Assembly: GCA_019925105.1 (NCBI GenBank)
Contig: JAHGAU010000001.1
Span: 806,001-870,000 of the forward strand
Source of the DNA: Niebla homalea
Taxonomy: Eukaryota; Ascomycota; Lecanoromycetes; Lecanorales; Ramalinaceae
Length of the DNA: 64,000 bases
Direction of reading: 5' to 3'
In this document: in pieces, positions 1 to 12,194 of the stretch
Position numbering within the stretch: position 1 is the stretch's first letter
Layout of the letters: each line of letters starts with the position of its first letter
Program-made: the position numbers and the translations under genes
Notes under the pieces: generated by a model
What the model was told of the DNA's origin: nothing
The model's database searches: none
What the model saw: the letters and a program-made list of their open reading frames with translations, nothing else

Positions 1-581
1 CAGCGTGGCAGACCTGAGGCTGTCAGCAAGTCACCAGCAGAAAATCGCATGCAGGGCTGTCCCACTCTTCGCCCTCTTTGATGAAGCTCTTCAGGCTCTG
101 GCCACGACTGGTAGAGCTCGCTTTACCGCCAAGGCAGAGGGTAATGGCGGTCAGGACGGCGCTTTTCCCACTGCCATTGTGACCCGTGATGAAATTTATG
201 TGAGGGCTAAGCTCAATCCTCAAATGTGCATGACACATGAAGTTCTTGCAGGTCACAGATACGATGACACCGTTATCGGCTGGGTCATTCTGCTCGGGAA
301 CTTTGGACCTTTGCTGGCTTGCGAACTGGGTGGCCTGCTCCAAGAAGTCTCCTTCGTCTGATGACGAGTCGTCCGACAATTGTGACGAAGTTCCATTGTC
401 GCTGTGGTCGTAAGAAGTCCGAGGCTTCTTCCTCTATTGGCGAATTAGATATACAGGGGCAGGATGAATGGGGCATATGGCTTACCCCAACTTGCAGTAA
501 CTCGGATTGCCCGCTTTCTATGTCGACGATTTCTGTATGGTCGTCATCCAATACGGCCCTCTGTCTCTTCATCGGCGCCAT
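1..581 (-). CDS. SMC6: SMC6, structural maintenance of chromosomes protein 6 (5' part, runs off window)
   Basis: N-terminal part of the ATPase of the SMC5/6 DNA-repair complex in the nucleus. Exon 1 is 486-581 (start MAPMKRQR), intron 434-485 (52 bp, GTAAGC..TAG, branch TCTAAT), exon 2 66-433, intron 14-65 (52 bp, GTGGGA..CAG, branch GCTGAC), exon 3 from 13 to the window edge. The joins restore frame and give the family motif FIKEGEESATL. A charged, disordered N-terminus of about 75 residues precedes the head domain; Walker A (GHNGSGKS) is at residues 116-123, followed by LTAITLCLGGKAS, typical of SMC6 rather than other SMC proteins. The hinge, coiled coils and Walker B lie outside the window. 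Transcribed toward the left edge. The assignment is secure; the intron ends are inferred from frame and motif continuity. Confidence 0.93.
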
Positions 582-1198
582 GGGATGGTTCGACAGCGCT
601 TTGTGTGGGGCACAAAGTTGGTGTTGGTGGCTGAATTGTAACCAAACGCGCCCGAGGACCCCAAGTCCAAAACGCGCTACAAGATTCTGGATTCTCTGAG
701 GTGAAGGTTCGGTAGTGATAATTACCGTTATTTACCAATGTAATTCCGCTGTACTAAGGTAATGTATATTGCAGAAACTAATACGTCGCTCTATCGGCGT
801 CTTGTGACATTTATATAAAGCTAGGACGTTTAAACGGGCTGGTAGAGTCACGGCGTCTACCAATTGAGGTCAAAGCTTTCACAAAAGAAAACGACCGCGG
901 TGTCAGTAGTAAATAAAGTAACGATCACGCAAACTCCAAATTCGTAGTCGGTAAAGCCGGTTGTTGATTAACTTTCGGATCCGTAAGAGCAGTCATTCCT
1001 ACTTATACTGTTAATATTAAGCAAAGGTCGTGAGTAGTGTAAGGAAAAAGTCACGTGACTGTGATTACTGGACGAATACTCTTACAAGGTAGATACCTGC
1101 AAGACAAATACATATCACCTATTACATATTACCTGTAATATGAATATACAACACTGGGTGAATGCGATTGCTCGCGACGATGGCTACCCTTTTGAGAA
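582..1198. promoter_or_regulatory. SMC6 upstream region / cystathionine gamma-synthase 3' region
   Basis: 617 bp between the SMC6 start and the stop of the next minus-strand gene. It is fairly AT-rich with no convincing ORF. A palindromic E-box, TCACGTGA, lies at about 1051-1058; this is the core bound by bHLH factors such as Cbf1, here about 470 bp upstream of SMC6. No other regulatory site can be named with confidence. Confidence 0.4.
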
Positions 1199-3354
1199 TC
1201 ATGCATCTCCTAGAGCAATCTTCTCTGCTTCTAGCAATGCACGCTGCACAGCAGATATCAAAGTCTTCTTGTCTTCCAGCCCAACGCTTATCCTTACAAG
1301 GTCTTCCTCCACCCCGAATTGCGCTGCCTAGCATGACCTTGTCAGTTGAAGCATGCGAGATTTCCATGTGGATTCATTGACTTACCCATTCCAACTCTCC
1401 GTAATGTGCCAACAGAGCGTATGGTGAGCTATGCGAGCTTAGCAGGAAATTCAGGACCCTGGCCCGCAACCCTCAGGTCACGCACCTTAAGGTGAAATTG
1501 GTTCCCAAGCTGGGACCTTTCGCAGTGTCCAGTGTGTCAAAGAATGCGATTGCTGCTACCTTTTTCGCAAAAGTAACGGATAGCAGGCCTCCATATCCAC
1601 CGTGCATATTACGACAATGCTCATAATATGCCTTCGTTGGGCTGTGCTTTGGGTAATAAACCTCTTTGACTGCATGAAAATTCAGCAAGTGAACATCAAC
1701 GCCCAAGCCTACAATACCTATTAGTGATGCCATCAATTCGCTACAGATAGTCTCGGCGTTCTCGTTGATCTTCTTGATGCGGGAAAGGAAATCCCGACTA
1801 TTCCTCTCCATGACGATTGCGTCTTCAGGCCAATACACGTCTTCGTAACGCGTTTGATTGACCTCCTTTAGTCTTGCATAGTACAGTCTCTGCGGGTTGA
1901 GAACTAGGCTGTGTAACGGTCAATCTGCGGTTACTATGATGACCAGGCCCCAACTTACCTTCCGCCCATAACATTGCATTCTCCCGTAAACACTTTGGTA
2001 AGACTACTGACCACAATATCCGCATATGGTAAGATGTGAACATTCACAAAATTGCCGATTGTCTCATCCACCACGACAGCGAAATCGAACCGATCGGCCA
2101 GGGAACGGATCCGGCGAAGATCGGGCGTTTTTAACAGAGGATTTCCTGGGAACTCGCAAAATAGGGCAAGAAATCGTTCCCCGGCTACACAGCGGCGTTC
2201 AAGGTCATCTAGCTCCAGCTGCGACCCATAGCCATAAAACTGACAGCCAGGTCCAAACTTTTCCAGGATTTTGAGCGTATCGATGTATGGGAAGCTGAAC
2301 GATGTCAGCTCCTCCTTGGGTGCATGTTGAGAAACCACCTACCCATAGCTAATGCTCTTCATCTCTCCCCGACACGCCATTAGGATTTGATGAGAATGGA
2401 AGATGGCAGCCATGCCACACGGGAAGAGGTAGACATCTTCTTCTGAAAAATGCTCGACATTGGTATTACGTGTTGGTGGATGAGACAATTCCAAGGCGTC
2501 CGGTAAGTCAGCATCGATGCTCAAAGCGCCGGCGATGCGGCGGCGAAGAGCCAGTTTGGCGTTATTTGCAAGAGATATATCCAGATTCCTTCCAAAGCGT
2601 TCCTCGACGAATTGTACATATTCGGGTCGTTCGTTTGGGTTCGTTGCAGATGGGTCATGGCCAAGCCTTGGTGAAGATTCCTCACTTGGCTTCCTCCTCT
2701 GATATCTTTTGGGACCCTTGCATGATGCTTTGGTAGGCGGCAAGCTATCATCCACTATCCGGGTTATGGCGTCGCTAGCAGCTAGTCGGCCATCAAGGAA
2801 TGCCTTGTGACAATACTCTGCTCGCCGACTGGAGATTCCCTCGCCAGTGTGTTGCCAGTACATTTTGGCAACCTTTACACATATGTTGGGGAAGAGAACA
2901 GCAGCTACAATAGGAGCATCCTTATCGTTAGGGAACATATCAATGATTTTCAAGTCATAGTCCATTTGGAGTGAACATCGCTCGGACACGAAATGGGCAC
3001 ATCTGGTAGCAGCAGAGTGAGAAGGGAAGAGCATTGCTTGTTCAGAGTGACGACCATGGCATCGCAAGATAGCGGCTGCAAATGCTTCAATCTCCTTATG
3101 AACAAAAAATCTAAGCAAGTCGTGAGCAAAGCTTTACCCATGTAACAAGCCTCGAGGCTCACCGTGGGTAACCAGTCGTCATGCGTCTCAAGACCCACTC
3201 CTCACCTTCTTCGTACCCGATGTTAGCAGACCACGTTGGCAACGAGACGGATACAGCCTAGGAGAATTCAGCTCACAGCAAAAGCTATGTGTTTTGCTTT
3301 GCTTACGTGGGCAGTTAGCGGAGGGATGGACTGGCCAAGAAAGGCTGTATCCAT
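1199..3354 (-). CDS. Cystathionine gamma-synthase (PLP-dependent, methionine/transsulfuration pathway)
   Basis: Fungal cystathionine gamma-synthase, joining an O-acyl-homoserine to cysteine to make cystathionine in the cytosol. Seven exons: 3307-3354, 3163-3257, 2343-3110, 1959-2294, 1486-1908, 1386-1428, 1199-1327; introns are 48-58 bp with CTGAC/CTAAC-like branch points. The joined CDS is 1,842 bp (613 aa), close to the usual length of the fungal enzyme. Recognisable segments are [16 protein letters not shown] near the N-terminus, [21 protein letters not shown], and [16 protein letters not shown] with the PLP-binding lysine near residue 404, then [10 protein letters not shown] and a C-terminal [12 protein letters not shown]. 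These match STR2 of yeast and met-7 of Neurospora rather than cystathionine beta-lyase. Divergent from the UTP22 gene. The ATG at 3354 was chosen because it opens directly into the conserved [18 protein letters not shown] stretch. Confidence 0.92.
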
Positions 3355-4342
3355 TCTCAAGATCCTCACGAAGGAAGGGCAAGGATTTATAAATAGGAAG
3401 GAAAAGAAGGACTTTTGCGAGATAATGCGAAGATGCGATGCGAAATAAAATCCCTAGCTTTTGAAAATGTCGTCAGCTGAGATCTTGATTGGTTGCACCT
3501 AAGCATCGCTCGAAGCGGGCAAACTAGCATATTCAAAATATAGGTCTTTTCCTTGGCATTTCGACTCTACCCCCACCTTAAATTTCTGTGCAATACTTGT
3601 AATGTTTCGATCAAATCGGCTTCTTCTGATCGTTTGAGGACCCAACATGATTCGTTATAAGCTACTCTCCAAGTTCAATATACAGAACATATATAGTAAA
3701 TACCAAAAAGCAAAGCCTTAATTTTGAGAAGTACGAAAGGGTATTCAGTGTAAGCGTAAAAATTTGGGTATGCGCAGTAGTAGGGTCAGGGTGGAGTCGA
3801 AATGCCAAGGAAAGAACATGGCTTTTGAATATGAAGAAGAGCCTGAGATTTTCAGTAGCGCACCAGGCTGCTTGCTGGCCATGATTTTATGCTCGATATT
3901 CAATTTTGTGCTCAATGACGAGCCTCCAAAATCCACAACGAGGTCCCACAATCTACTGAGACCCCTGTGTAAACAAGAATTACCTTCATCTTAGAATTAT
4001 CAATGCAATCTTACATCCAATGGGTGTACATGGCGGGCATTATTAACTACGGTACACGTCAACTTTTCGCAGCTCTCACGATTATGGCCACCTAAAGCTA
4101 CTGTGTTTCCAATGTCATTCGGCTCTCTGATTGTAGCCGACTAGACACTGGGTCACTCTGCATTAGCAATCAAATTTTGGGTCTCATGTGAGAGTCCTGC
4201 ATTTCTAAAATCTTCTTGTCCTAAGGATGGATTCGATTTCCACGCTGCAACAAGTCATTTCTGCGAATGGTTTCTTTTGAGTAATCCAAATCGTCTGGGA
4301 TACGCAGTATCCAACATCGAGCAGACATAGGTACAATACGAT
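3355..4342. promoter_or_regulatory. Bidirectional intergenic region (cystathionine gamma-synthase / UTP22)
   Basis: 988 bp separating two divergent genes. Open frames here are short and lack any recognisable protein signature. No repeat, tRNA or strong regulatory palindrome was seen. It presumably holds both promoters. Confidence 0.4.
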
Positions 4343-7300
4343 ATGGACTCTCACCAGCATAAAAGGCGAAAGCTTGCCTTGCCCCCACAGAAGCATCACG
4401 CCCTCGGAGTTACGGATGCCTCATGGTATCGTGGCGGCTTCGACGCGGATTTTCGAAGCACGGGCAATATCTACGATTCAACCGTGCACAATTCCACCCT
4501 TTTCAAATTGAAGCTAGATCATCTCCTAGGAAGTGTTCAGCCTGTTTATCAGAAGATGTCCCACGTTGACGACACTCTTCGAGAGCTCAAGAAATGCATC
4601 GAAGATATCCCTGACCATGAGCCGATGACTATTCCGGAAGGAGAACACTTCATGAAGACCCGCAAAATCCACGTTCCTTGGCCTGAAGCGCGGCCTAGTA
4701 GAGATGCGGCCTATACGGTTTCTTATTGCAGACCGTCATCTATCTATGTAATGGGTAGTTATGCGAGGAAATCGGCTCTGAAGACCCCCAATGGCCTGAC
4801 CGTCGATCTAGCCATTACGATGCCATCGAAATTGTTCCAGGCGAAGGACTATTTGAACCACAGGTATTTTTACAAGCGGGCATATTTCCTCGCAGCTATT
4901 GCGCATGGCATCAGTAATCGTCCCGACTGCCCCTTCACCCTCGATTTCTCATATCAAGACGACAATCCTCTACAACCCACGCTTGTCGTCAAGGCCGGAG
5001 GTGAAGGATCAGATGGTCCTCACCGGTCAGATATTGGCATTCGGCTACTCATTGCTGCAGATGCAAGTCTCTTCCCGGCTGCAAGACTACACCCAGCGAA
5101 GAATTGCATTAGGCCAAGGAATCTGTCTGGACCTCGAGAAGACGTTCCGAAGCGTCCAACCGCATTCTACAATGCTACTTTGCGGTCGGAGTGTCTCAGT
5201 ATGTCATATCTCAAATTTCTCCATACTGCATCCATCAAGGCAGACACCTTTCGCGCAGCTTGTATTCTTGGGAGCGTGTGGTTGCAACAGCGCGGATTTG
5301 GCTCCAGCCTAGGCGGCGGCGGCTTTGGCTCTTTCGAGTGGGCTTGCACCATTGCCCTTCTTATGCAGTTGACTGAGCAGAATGGGAGGCCAATCTTATC
5401 TAAAGGCTACAGTCATTATCAAACATTCAAAGCAACATTGCAGTATCTTGCGAGCCGAGACCTAGTATCAAACCCGTCAATCATTAAGTCAGGAGATCAC
5501 GTGTTACCTGGCGATGCCGGTCCAATGCTATTCGATGGCGCTCATGGTTTGAATATACTCTTCAAAATGTCAGAGTCATCTTATCGTGTGTTGAAGTGTG
5601 CAGCGAAGGCCACTGTCAACTTACTCTCGGACCCCACTATTGATCAATTCGAATCGTGCTTCATTATGAAGCTCAATGTGCCCACTTATGTTTACGACTA
5701 CACGATCGAGATACCGAGCAATTGGTGTGGAAATTTATCCACTAAGACGTCGGCCACTGTTTTTGATGCTCAAATATGCTCGGATCAATTGTACAGAATC
5801 CTCCATGAGGGATTAGGCGATCGAGCAAGGGTAATACATGTCCGGCAGCCCGCAACACGAGCTTGGTCTGTCAATTCCCCAGCATGCAACGATCTTGTCA
5901 ATTCAAATATCGTGGTAGGAATACTTCTCAATGCGGATGTTGCCCTTCGCATGGTCGACAAAGGACCACTTGCGGACAGAAAGGAGCAAGCTGCCCGATT
6001 TCGCGCATTTTGGGGTGAGAAAGCAGAACTGCGTAGGTTTAATGATGGGTGCATCCACGAGACTCTGTCCTGGACGCCCCATGAAGCGGGTCAAAGTGTA
6101 CTTGCTCGAATTATCAAGTACTTGATAGAAAGACATCTGAGCAAGGAAGCCGCAAGGTCGATGCGCATGATGAGCGAATCTCAGGCGAATATGATCTCGC
6201 CAGAACAGCCTACCTCATCAAGTGTCATCGTCAAAGGCTCAAGCCGGTCTCCCTCAGACTTGGACAATCTGTTGCAAAGGATCCGAAACCTCGAGAGTCT
6301 GCCTCTTAGCATTCGTCAGGTAATAGCCGTGGACCCCTCGCTTTCTGGAAGTGCAATCCGACGAGCTTCGAAGCCTGGTGATCGAGCACACGTAGGACCC
6401 CTGGCAATCAACATTCAGTTTGAGGGGTCGGCTCGATGGCCGCAAGACCTACTCGCAGTGCAAAAAGCCAAAATCGCCTTCTTGCTCAAGGTCGCCGAAG
6501 AGCTTGAAGCGACCACGCCAGGTCTTTCAACATCTCTCCGCCTGGAAGATAACCCGAGTTGGTTGTCGAACGCGGCTATGATGGTGGTCTCGGATCCTGC
6601 TAGCTCCAGATTCTGCCTGAGGGTACACCACGAAGGGGAGGAGTCATTGGTGTTGGAAAAACTAGGCAGGGGTCCAAAATCCGATACTGCTCGAGGAATG
6701 GCGGCGGCCGCACTCTCCGACTACAAACAGAAATTTGTTCAGGGACCTATGCACAGGCAGACTTTGTCCTCATTGAGCTCGCGCTTCCCAGCTCTTTCGC
6801 CTTCGATTGACGCAATGAAGAAGTGGAGAGATAGGCACTTACTTTCTAACCATATTTCCGACGAACTCATTGAGCTCTTAACTCTTCGTACCTTTGTTCA
6901 CCCAGGACCGTTCGACGCACCGGGAAGCATGGCGACCGGTTTCTTCAGAACCTTGCTGCTGATTTCTCGGTGGGATTGGCGTTCCGATCCGTTGATTCTT
7001 CAATTGCAGACCGGGTTGGACAAGCATGCAATGCAAGCGGCTAAACAGAGATTCGAGGCATGGAGGAACATTGATCCAGCCATGAATAAGCTGGCCATGT
7101 TTATCGCGTCAGACATCGACTCAAGTGGTGCGGCTTGGACAGAAAAGCGGCCTTCGAAGGTTGCAGCTGCACGTTTGACCAGCCTGGCAACAGCTGCTGC
7201 AAATCTCATCCAGGAGCAAGGGCTGGGTCTTTGCTGTGATAGTTTGTTCAAGCCAGTTCTAGCTGACTATGACTTCATCATTCATTTGAACATGGAGATC

Positions 7301-7672
7301 ATCGGTAGAGCCGGCCTCTCTGGGCACGATCAAAGCACATTCAAAAACCTTCAAAACAGAAGCTATGAAGCGCCACATCCACAAGACTGCAACCTTATGA
7401 GATCATTGGCCGATGAATTGGAATATCTATATGGCAATAGGATTGTATTTTTCTACGACATAACAGACGGGGAAGTGATATGCGGACTTTGGAGTCCAAT
7501 GACTAGCACAAAAGCATGGAAAGTAAAATCCGACGTCCCAACAATTCCTCGACCAGTCCCGAAAGACGACCAAAATCCCGATAGCATCGACATTAGTAGA
7601 GTGGGCACTCTTGGTGAGATTGCGAGGCTTGGAGGCGATCTCATTAAGATCATTGAGACCACCAAAACTTGA
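4343..7672 (+). CDS. UTP22: UTP22 / NRAP family, U3 snoRNP-associated ribosome biogenesis factor
   Basis: A single uninterrupted 1,109-aa ORF. Utp22 (vertebrate NRAP/NOL6) is a nucleolar subunit of the SSU processome, in the UTP-C subcomplex with Rrp7 and CK2, needed for early cleavage of 18S pre-rRNA. Length fits the family (about 1,100-1,200 aa). The N-terminus is basic and lysine/arginine rich (HKRRKLAL), followed by the degenerate nucleotidyltransferase-like repeat carrying SIYVMGSYARKSALKT and GLTVDLAITMP, then KRAYFLAAIA, all typical of NRAP domains. A C-terminal NRAP repeat includes FFYDITDGEVICGLW. No introns were needed. It is convergent with POM152, only 143 bp separating the two stop codons. 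Confidence 0.93.
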   Translation: MDSHQHKRRKLALPPQKHHALGVTDASWYRGGFDADFRSTGNIYDSTVHNSTLFKLKLDHLLGSVQPVYQKMSHVDDTLRELKKCIEDIPDHEPMTIPEGEHFMKTRKIHVPWPEARPSRDAAYTVSYCRPSSIYVMGSYARKSALKTPNGLTVDLAITMPSKLFQAKDYLNHRYFYKRAYFLAAIAHGISNRPDCPFTLDFSYQDDNPLQPTLVVKAGGEGSDGPHRSDIGIRLLIAADASLFPAARLHPAKNCIRPRNLSGPREDVPKRPTAFYNATLRSECLSMSYLKFLHTASIKADTFRAACILGSVWLQQRGFGSSLGGGGFGSFEWACTIALLMQLTEQNGRPILSKGYSHYQTFKATLQYLASRDLVSNPSIIKSGDHVLPGDAGPMLFDGAHGLNILFKMSESSYRVLKCAAKATVNLLSDPTIDQFESCFIMKLNVPTYVYDYTIEIPSNWCGNLSTKTSATVFDAQICSDQLYRILHEGLGDRARVIHVRQPATRAWSVNSPACNDLVNSNIVVGILLNADVALRMVDKGPLADRKEQAARFRAFWGEKAELRRFNDGCIHETLSWTPHEAGQSVLARIIKYLIERHLSKEAARSMRMMSESQANMISPEQPTSSSVIVKGSSRSPSDLDNLLQRIRNLESLPLSIRQVIAVDPSLSGSAIRRASKPGDRAHVGPLAINIQFEGSARWPQDLLAVQKAKIAFLLKVAEELEATTPGLSTSLRLEDNPSWLSNAAMMVVSDPASSRFCLRVHHEGEESLVLEKLGRGPKSDTARGMAAAALSDYKQKFVQGPMHRQTLSSLSSRFPALSPSIDAMKKWRDRHLLSNHISDELIELLTLRTFVHPGPFDAPGSMATGFFRTLLLISRWDWRSDPLILQLQTGLDKHAMQAAKQRFEAWRNIDPAMNKLAMFIASDIDSSGAAWTEKRPSKVAAARLTSLATAAANLIQEQGLGLCCDSLFKPVLADYDFIIHLNMEIIGRAGLSGHDQSTFKNLQNRSYEAPHPQDCNLMRSLADELEYLYGNRIVFFYDITDGEVICGLWSPMTSTKAWKVKSDVPTIPRPVPKDDQNPDSIDISRVGTLGEIARLGGDLIKIIETTKT

Positions 7673-7815
7673 TCGTGAAAGCTCTGCAATGATACTTGTT
7701 TTACGTCCAGGCAAATTACAGAGTTCTGAAATCAAACTTGGTATCTCTCGTATCAAATGCACCATTCGCTATGCTTTCTACCCTGCCCGCCCAAGCACCT
7801 GTGAGAACCAGCATA

Positions 7816-10800
7816 TCACGCGTTCTTGATTCGCTTCTGACCACCACCCTTGCCTGATGGCTTTTGGGTGGAAAAAGAGCAGTATCTGTCTCGTATAGAC
7901 ACGACCTCATACGTACCTTCTTCAGAGGCTTTAATTGTCCTACTATATTCCGTCGACACCTCGTTCTTTGTTTCTAGTACCTCTGCTTTCGTGTTTCGAG
8001 CAGGAAGGGAGCTTCGCGTGTATCTGTAGGCAAATTAGTGAATTTGGACAAGGGACTCGATGTTCTCATGGCGACCCACGTGAAATGAAAGGGAGGAGTG
8101 CCACCGAAGTCGAATAGAATTTCAGCTTCTCCTCCCTCATGGATATCCACAGTGGAAACCCGCCCTTTGCTCACCCGCACGCTCGGCATTTCGTGGATAG
8201 TTTTTATAAAATGGACTTGAGCTTTGCAGATGTCGGTGCTCCTCTGATCACTCACTGCGGTGATCACAAAATCACCCTGTCTTTCCGCCATTCGCCTGAA
8301 CTCGGTCCCAGCAACTGCAGCTCTCCGCTGCTTACCTTCAAAGCTATAGAAGACGTTGAATGGAGGAGTCCCAGACAGCGTGTAAGATATTCGATCTCCT
8401 ACGCAGTAATCGACTTCTTCCTCCATTGGAGAAATGCTGGGCAGCTCCGTAACACTAATTTGGACCTGAGGAGGGCTGCGATCCATGTGTCGTTGGCATC
8501 CACGGGCATCTTGCACCTTACGGATCGTGACGGTATGCGTGCCCAAAGAGTTCAGCCGACGTGGTAATTGAAGATTGTAGCCGTTGCTTTCTATGTGTGG
8601 GATTGTTATCAACTCAGGTTTGGAAACAGCGGGCTGCTTGATCTCAAGCTCCAAGTGGAAAGGTGCCTGGCCCGTGAGGATGAGCGGCACCACCTCGCTG
8701 CCAGAGTCACCTTGACAGTACTTGTACATCCTTCCAGCCTCAGCAAAGACTCCGGACGGTCGAGGGTGTACAGTCTGTTGGATTGAGATTGGCTGGAATC
8801 TGCGACGATCATGATTGTAGGACTGGTCACCCAATTTTGAGAACCTGTATTCGTACAGGCCAGGCTCTGACGTCTCCATCAAAATTGCGGTCTGATGGAG
8901 ACCTGAAACATATCGCTTATGGGCAAGAGCCTGCGAGCCGTGTGCTGGCCTGTAACGTTGCTCATACTCGTAGCTGAAGGGAGCTGCGCCAGTGAAAACA
9001 ATATCGGTAGCATCTTCATCACCCTGACATACATCATCCTTGACAAATCTGTCCTTGTGATGGTGTACTGAGGTGCTTTGTCGCAGGGCGATACTTGGTC
9101 GAGGAATCCACGAGACATTGAAGGTTCGAGCGGCGGCATCGATCACACCAGGGCAACTCGAATCATGCACCTCGTCTAGCTCATATGTACCTTCGTTGGT
9201 AACCTCAATGAAGTCGTTGCTATTTCGCAGGATCCTTTGAACACTGGCCTTGTTGGTGTCCTCGACCCGATGATAAGAGATTGTCCACGGTGATTCGCCC
9301 TGGAATCTCAAGGGCAACTTGAGTTTTTGCCCTTCCAATGCGGAAGTCCAGCGGCTACCATCATAGGATCCAAACGCCGCCCGTGGTTTCTGCAAATTAA
9401 CTTCGATTTTCACTTCTGCTTGCAGAGCCACCTTACAGCCGGACTCGTCTGTCAAGCTCGTGAGGCCCAAGGTGTACTCTCCTCCAATGCTCAGAGCTTC
9501 TGTGGTCATGTAAAAAGTCCTGTCGTATATATCCTCCCTCAGACCACTAGTGCGTTTGCCGCCATGAACAAGCTCGTACTCGAGCTGGAAAGGAGGATCT
9601 CCTGTCAGCAATACTACCAATGAAGCTGCCTCATCAATGCAAGCTCGACGAGGTAGGTCTGCATCAAGCACATGTGCCGAGGGCGGAGCCTTGACGTCCT
9701 GTTCTAACACCAGCGACTTTCGAGTGAGAGACATGGGATACTCGTACACAGCATCGCTGATACGACTAAATTCGTATGTGTAGTGGCCGGTGTCTCGAGG
9801 TCGTAGCTCGATCTGAGTGTGAAGCTGCTTTACATCGACTATTTCGGGAGTTGTCGGGCCTCCCTGCTTTTTGGTCGAATAATAGACACGGAACGGGGGG
9901 GTTCCGAGCAGATTGAGGTTCACATAGAGTCCAATTGGATTGCCAGCACACTTGTCCGTGATGGGTTCCGTCGCGATGCTCAAATCTGGCTCGGGAGGAT
10001 TCGTAAGCAGACATGTAGACGGCTCCAGAATCTCGCCTTCACAATATGCCGATTCAACTGACAGTAATGAATACGAACCCGGCTCTTTGATATCCACTTC
10101 ATCGTGAAAGCCCACTTTGGCTATGCTTTGGTGGGGGTTTGCAATCATTTTAGTTTGATCGGTTGGCGAGTTGGTCTCGGCCACGAATAAGTATGTCACA
10201 GTGAATGGCCCATCCTCCAGCTTGTCAATTACCCCAGACCTGATGTCAATGGGTAACGCAAGCGATTTTCCTTTCTCCACCTTCAGAGGATGTTGACTGT
10301 CACACGCGCGCGTTGTCAGAACAGGCCGCTCATGCACCGAGAAATGCTGCTCGATGTGATTCTTCATAGACTTGTACAGACCAGCATCATGGAGGCGCAT
10401 AGCAGAGTAATTAGCCACATTCCCGAAAACGTCAGAGATGCCATCAATCATATAGAGCCAATCTCCGCTCACTCCCAGAGACTCATTCATGGGTACGTCA
10501 ATTACCTGCATTTTTGTCCATGACACATCCTTAAGATCTGCAGGACTCATATCTCCGTTACGAATCCGATGAGGCCCATCAGGCTTGCGGAGGTTTTCTG
10601 GGTGGACATGTAGAGTAGCGTGTCCTTGATCGGCACCATTCAATACTTTACTATAGCTGACCTTGACGGGGGGGGCGGCGTGAACTTGAAACGAGAAATC
10701 AGAAAGGTCCCCCTTGCATTTGTGTAGAGGCTTAGCACGAAGCCAACCGCGAGGGCACTGCACGACGACGGCAATCGAAGGTGATGTTTGCACCTCAAGC

Positions 10801-11648
10801 TTTGATTCATCAACCACTCTCTGGAGTCTATAGATGCCCGGGTTTGTGATCGGATATTGTAAAAGGAGAGGATTGCGATCTTGTCGGGTACTTTCTTTCT
10901 GGGCTTGCTTCGTCATGCGCCTTATCTCCTTTGCGGAGACTGTGATGGTCTCTTGTTCGCTGGTCTCAATGTCAACCCGCAGGAGATCGATGGTGATTGG
11001 CAGTGTTTGGTTGATCTGAATGGGGAGATATGTCGAGGTTCTGGAACTGCCCACACAAAAGGGTTGGTTGTGAGGATTGAGGGTTGCCAATCCTTCGGGG
11101 AGAATGTGGACGATTTGTTTTCCTAAGATAAGGGACGCGTTGTGAAGGATAGATGCCGGCTTCACCTTCCGCTCGGACACGGCAAGCTCTCTATCATACA
11201 GGAGCTTCGTCAAACCGCCTAGCCAGGTGAACAGAGGAAGTGGAATGCGAAACATCAACAGCCAATTGGCAAGACCGTGCAACAGCAAAAGAGCCGTGAA
11301 GGTGGAGGAAGACCATTCGAGCCATGGTATTCTCAAGCCAGATAGGGTGTAGAGAAAGACAGTGTCAATGCCGATCCATTTCGTGAACAGCCAGAAGCCA
11401 TCAATCTCATCTGAGTATAGTGTGGAGTAATCATAGAGGCGCCATAATGTCATCAAAACGTAAAAGAGCGAGACGTAGAGCCGCTGAGAAGGGGCATCGA
11501 CAAGCCGGAACGGTATTGTAGGATCCTGGGGTTTTGGGCGATTGACTCCCTCAGAGGATCTCGTACTTGGCGCATTGTGCTTGACATCCTTTTGTGCCGG
11601 CAGAGGGGACGACGGAAAGGCCGAACGAAGCCGTGGCGTACCATTCAT
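7816..11648 (-). CDS. POM152: POM152, nuclear pore membrane nucleoporin
   Basis: Integral membrane nucleoporin of the luminal ring of the nuclear pore. Exon 1 is 8080-11648 and exon 2 is 7816-8023, with a 56-bp intron at 8024-8079 (donor GTGGGT, branch CTAAT, acceptor CTACAG). The joined protein is 1,258 aa. The intron is required: without it the frame ends early, while the join gives HFTYTRSS and then the conserved tail TIKASEEGTYEVVSIRDRYCSF. Residues 1-55 are a disordered cytosolic end; hydrophobic segments near residues 57-75, 85-105 and 115-135 are the membrane region. The rest is a series of Ig-like luminal repeats with recurrent G-x-PPF and F-x-YEF motifs, as known for POM152. The start at 11648 is followed directly by the low-complexity N-terminus usual for the family. 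Confidence 0.93.
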
Positions 11649-12194
11649 CGCATCCTTAAGGAAGACGCGGAGAAGATTTTGCCAGGAGATTTGGGAACGC
11701 GTAGGCCTGGGGACTGTTGGCAGGAAAGGTATGTAGGTACCTGCGAGAAAGCGGGACGGGTGGACTAGAGCTTAAAAGCGCGTTTACGGAAAATCCAGGA
11801 CTTCATTCAAAGATTTATTTAGTTATACGCGTCTTTATCGGCGGCTGGACAGCCTTACCTAGCCTGAAAAGTTGCCTCAGTCCCTCAGACGCTACGTAAC
11901 ATCGGGCTAGATAGTGGCTGACAAATGGTCTGCAGGTGCAATGATACCTATCATATCTAAGACTTCAATTCCAGCCGAATAGGTAATGCATTTGCTTTCT
12001 GAAGCTGGCAGTATGATACGTCGGTCGATCGTTGTTCGCTTCCACAATGTGTCTCAATTGACGTCTTCTGGGATGAATATTCGATAACGCACTCGATAGC
12101 GCTCGTTCAGAGCTTTTGGAGTACTCTTGAAGAGTTTGAACGACGTCCATGGGTTTTTGATCTTCGATTCTTGCATTCATGTAATTCTACGGAC
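11649..12194. promoter_or_regulatory. Divergent intergenic region (POM152 / UCH37-like)
   Basis: 546 bp between two divergent start codons. Short ORFs here show no family signature. It probably contains both promoters; I see no nameable operator or repeat. Confidence 0.35.

Noticed and set aside
1051..1058. TCACGTGA as a Cbf1/Met4-type control site of the cystathionine gamma-synthase gene
   Set aside because: It lies downstream of that gene's stop codon, not in its promoter; any role would concern SMC6.
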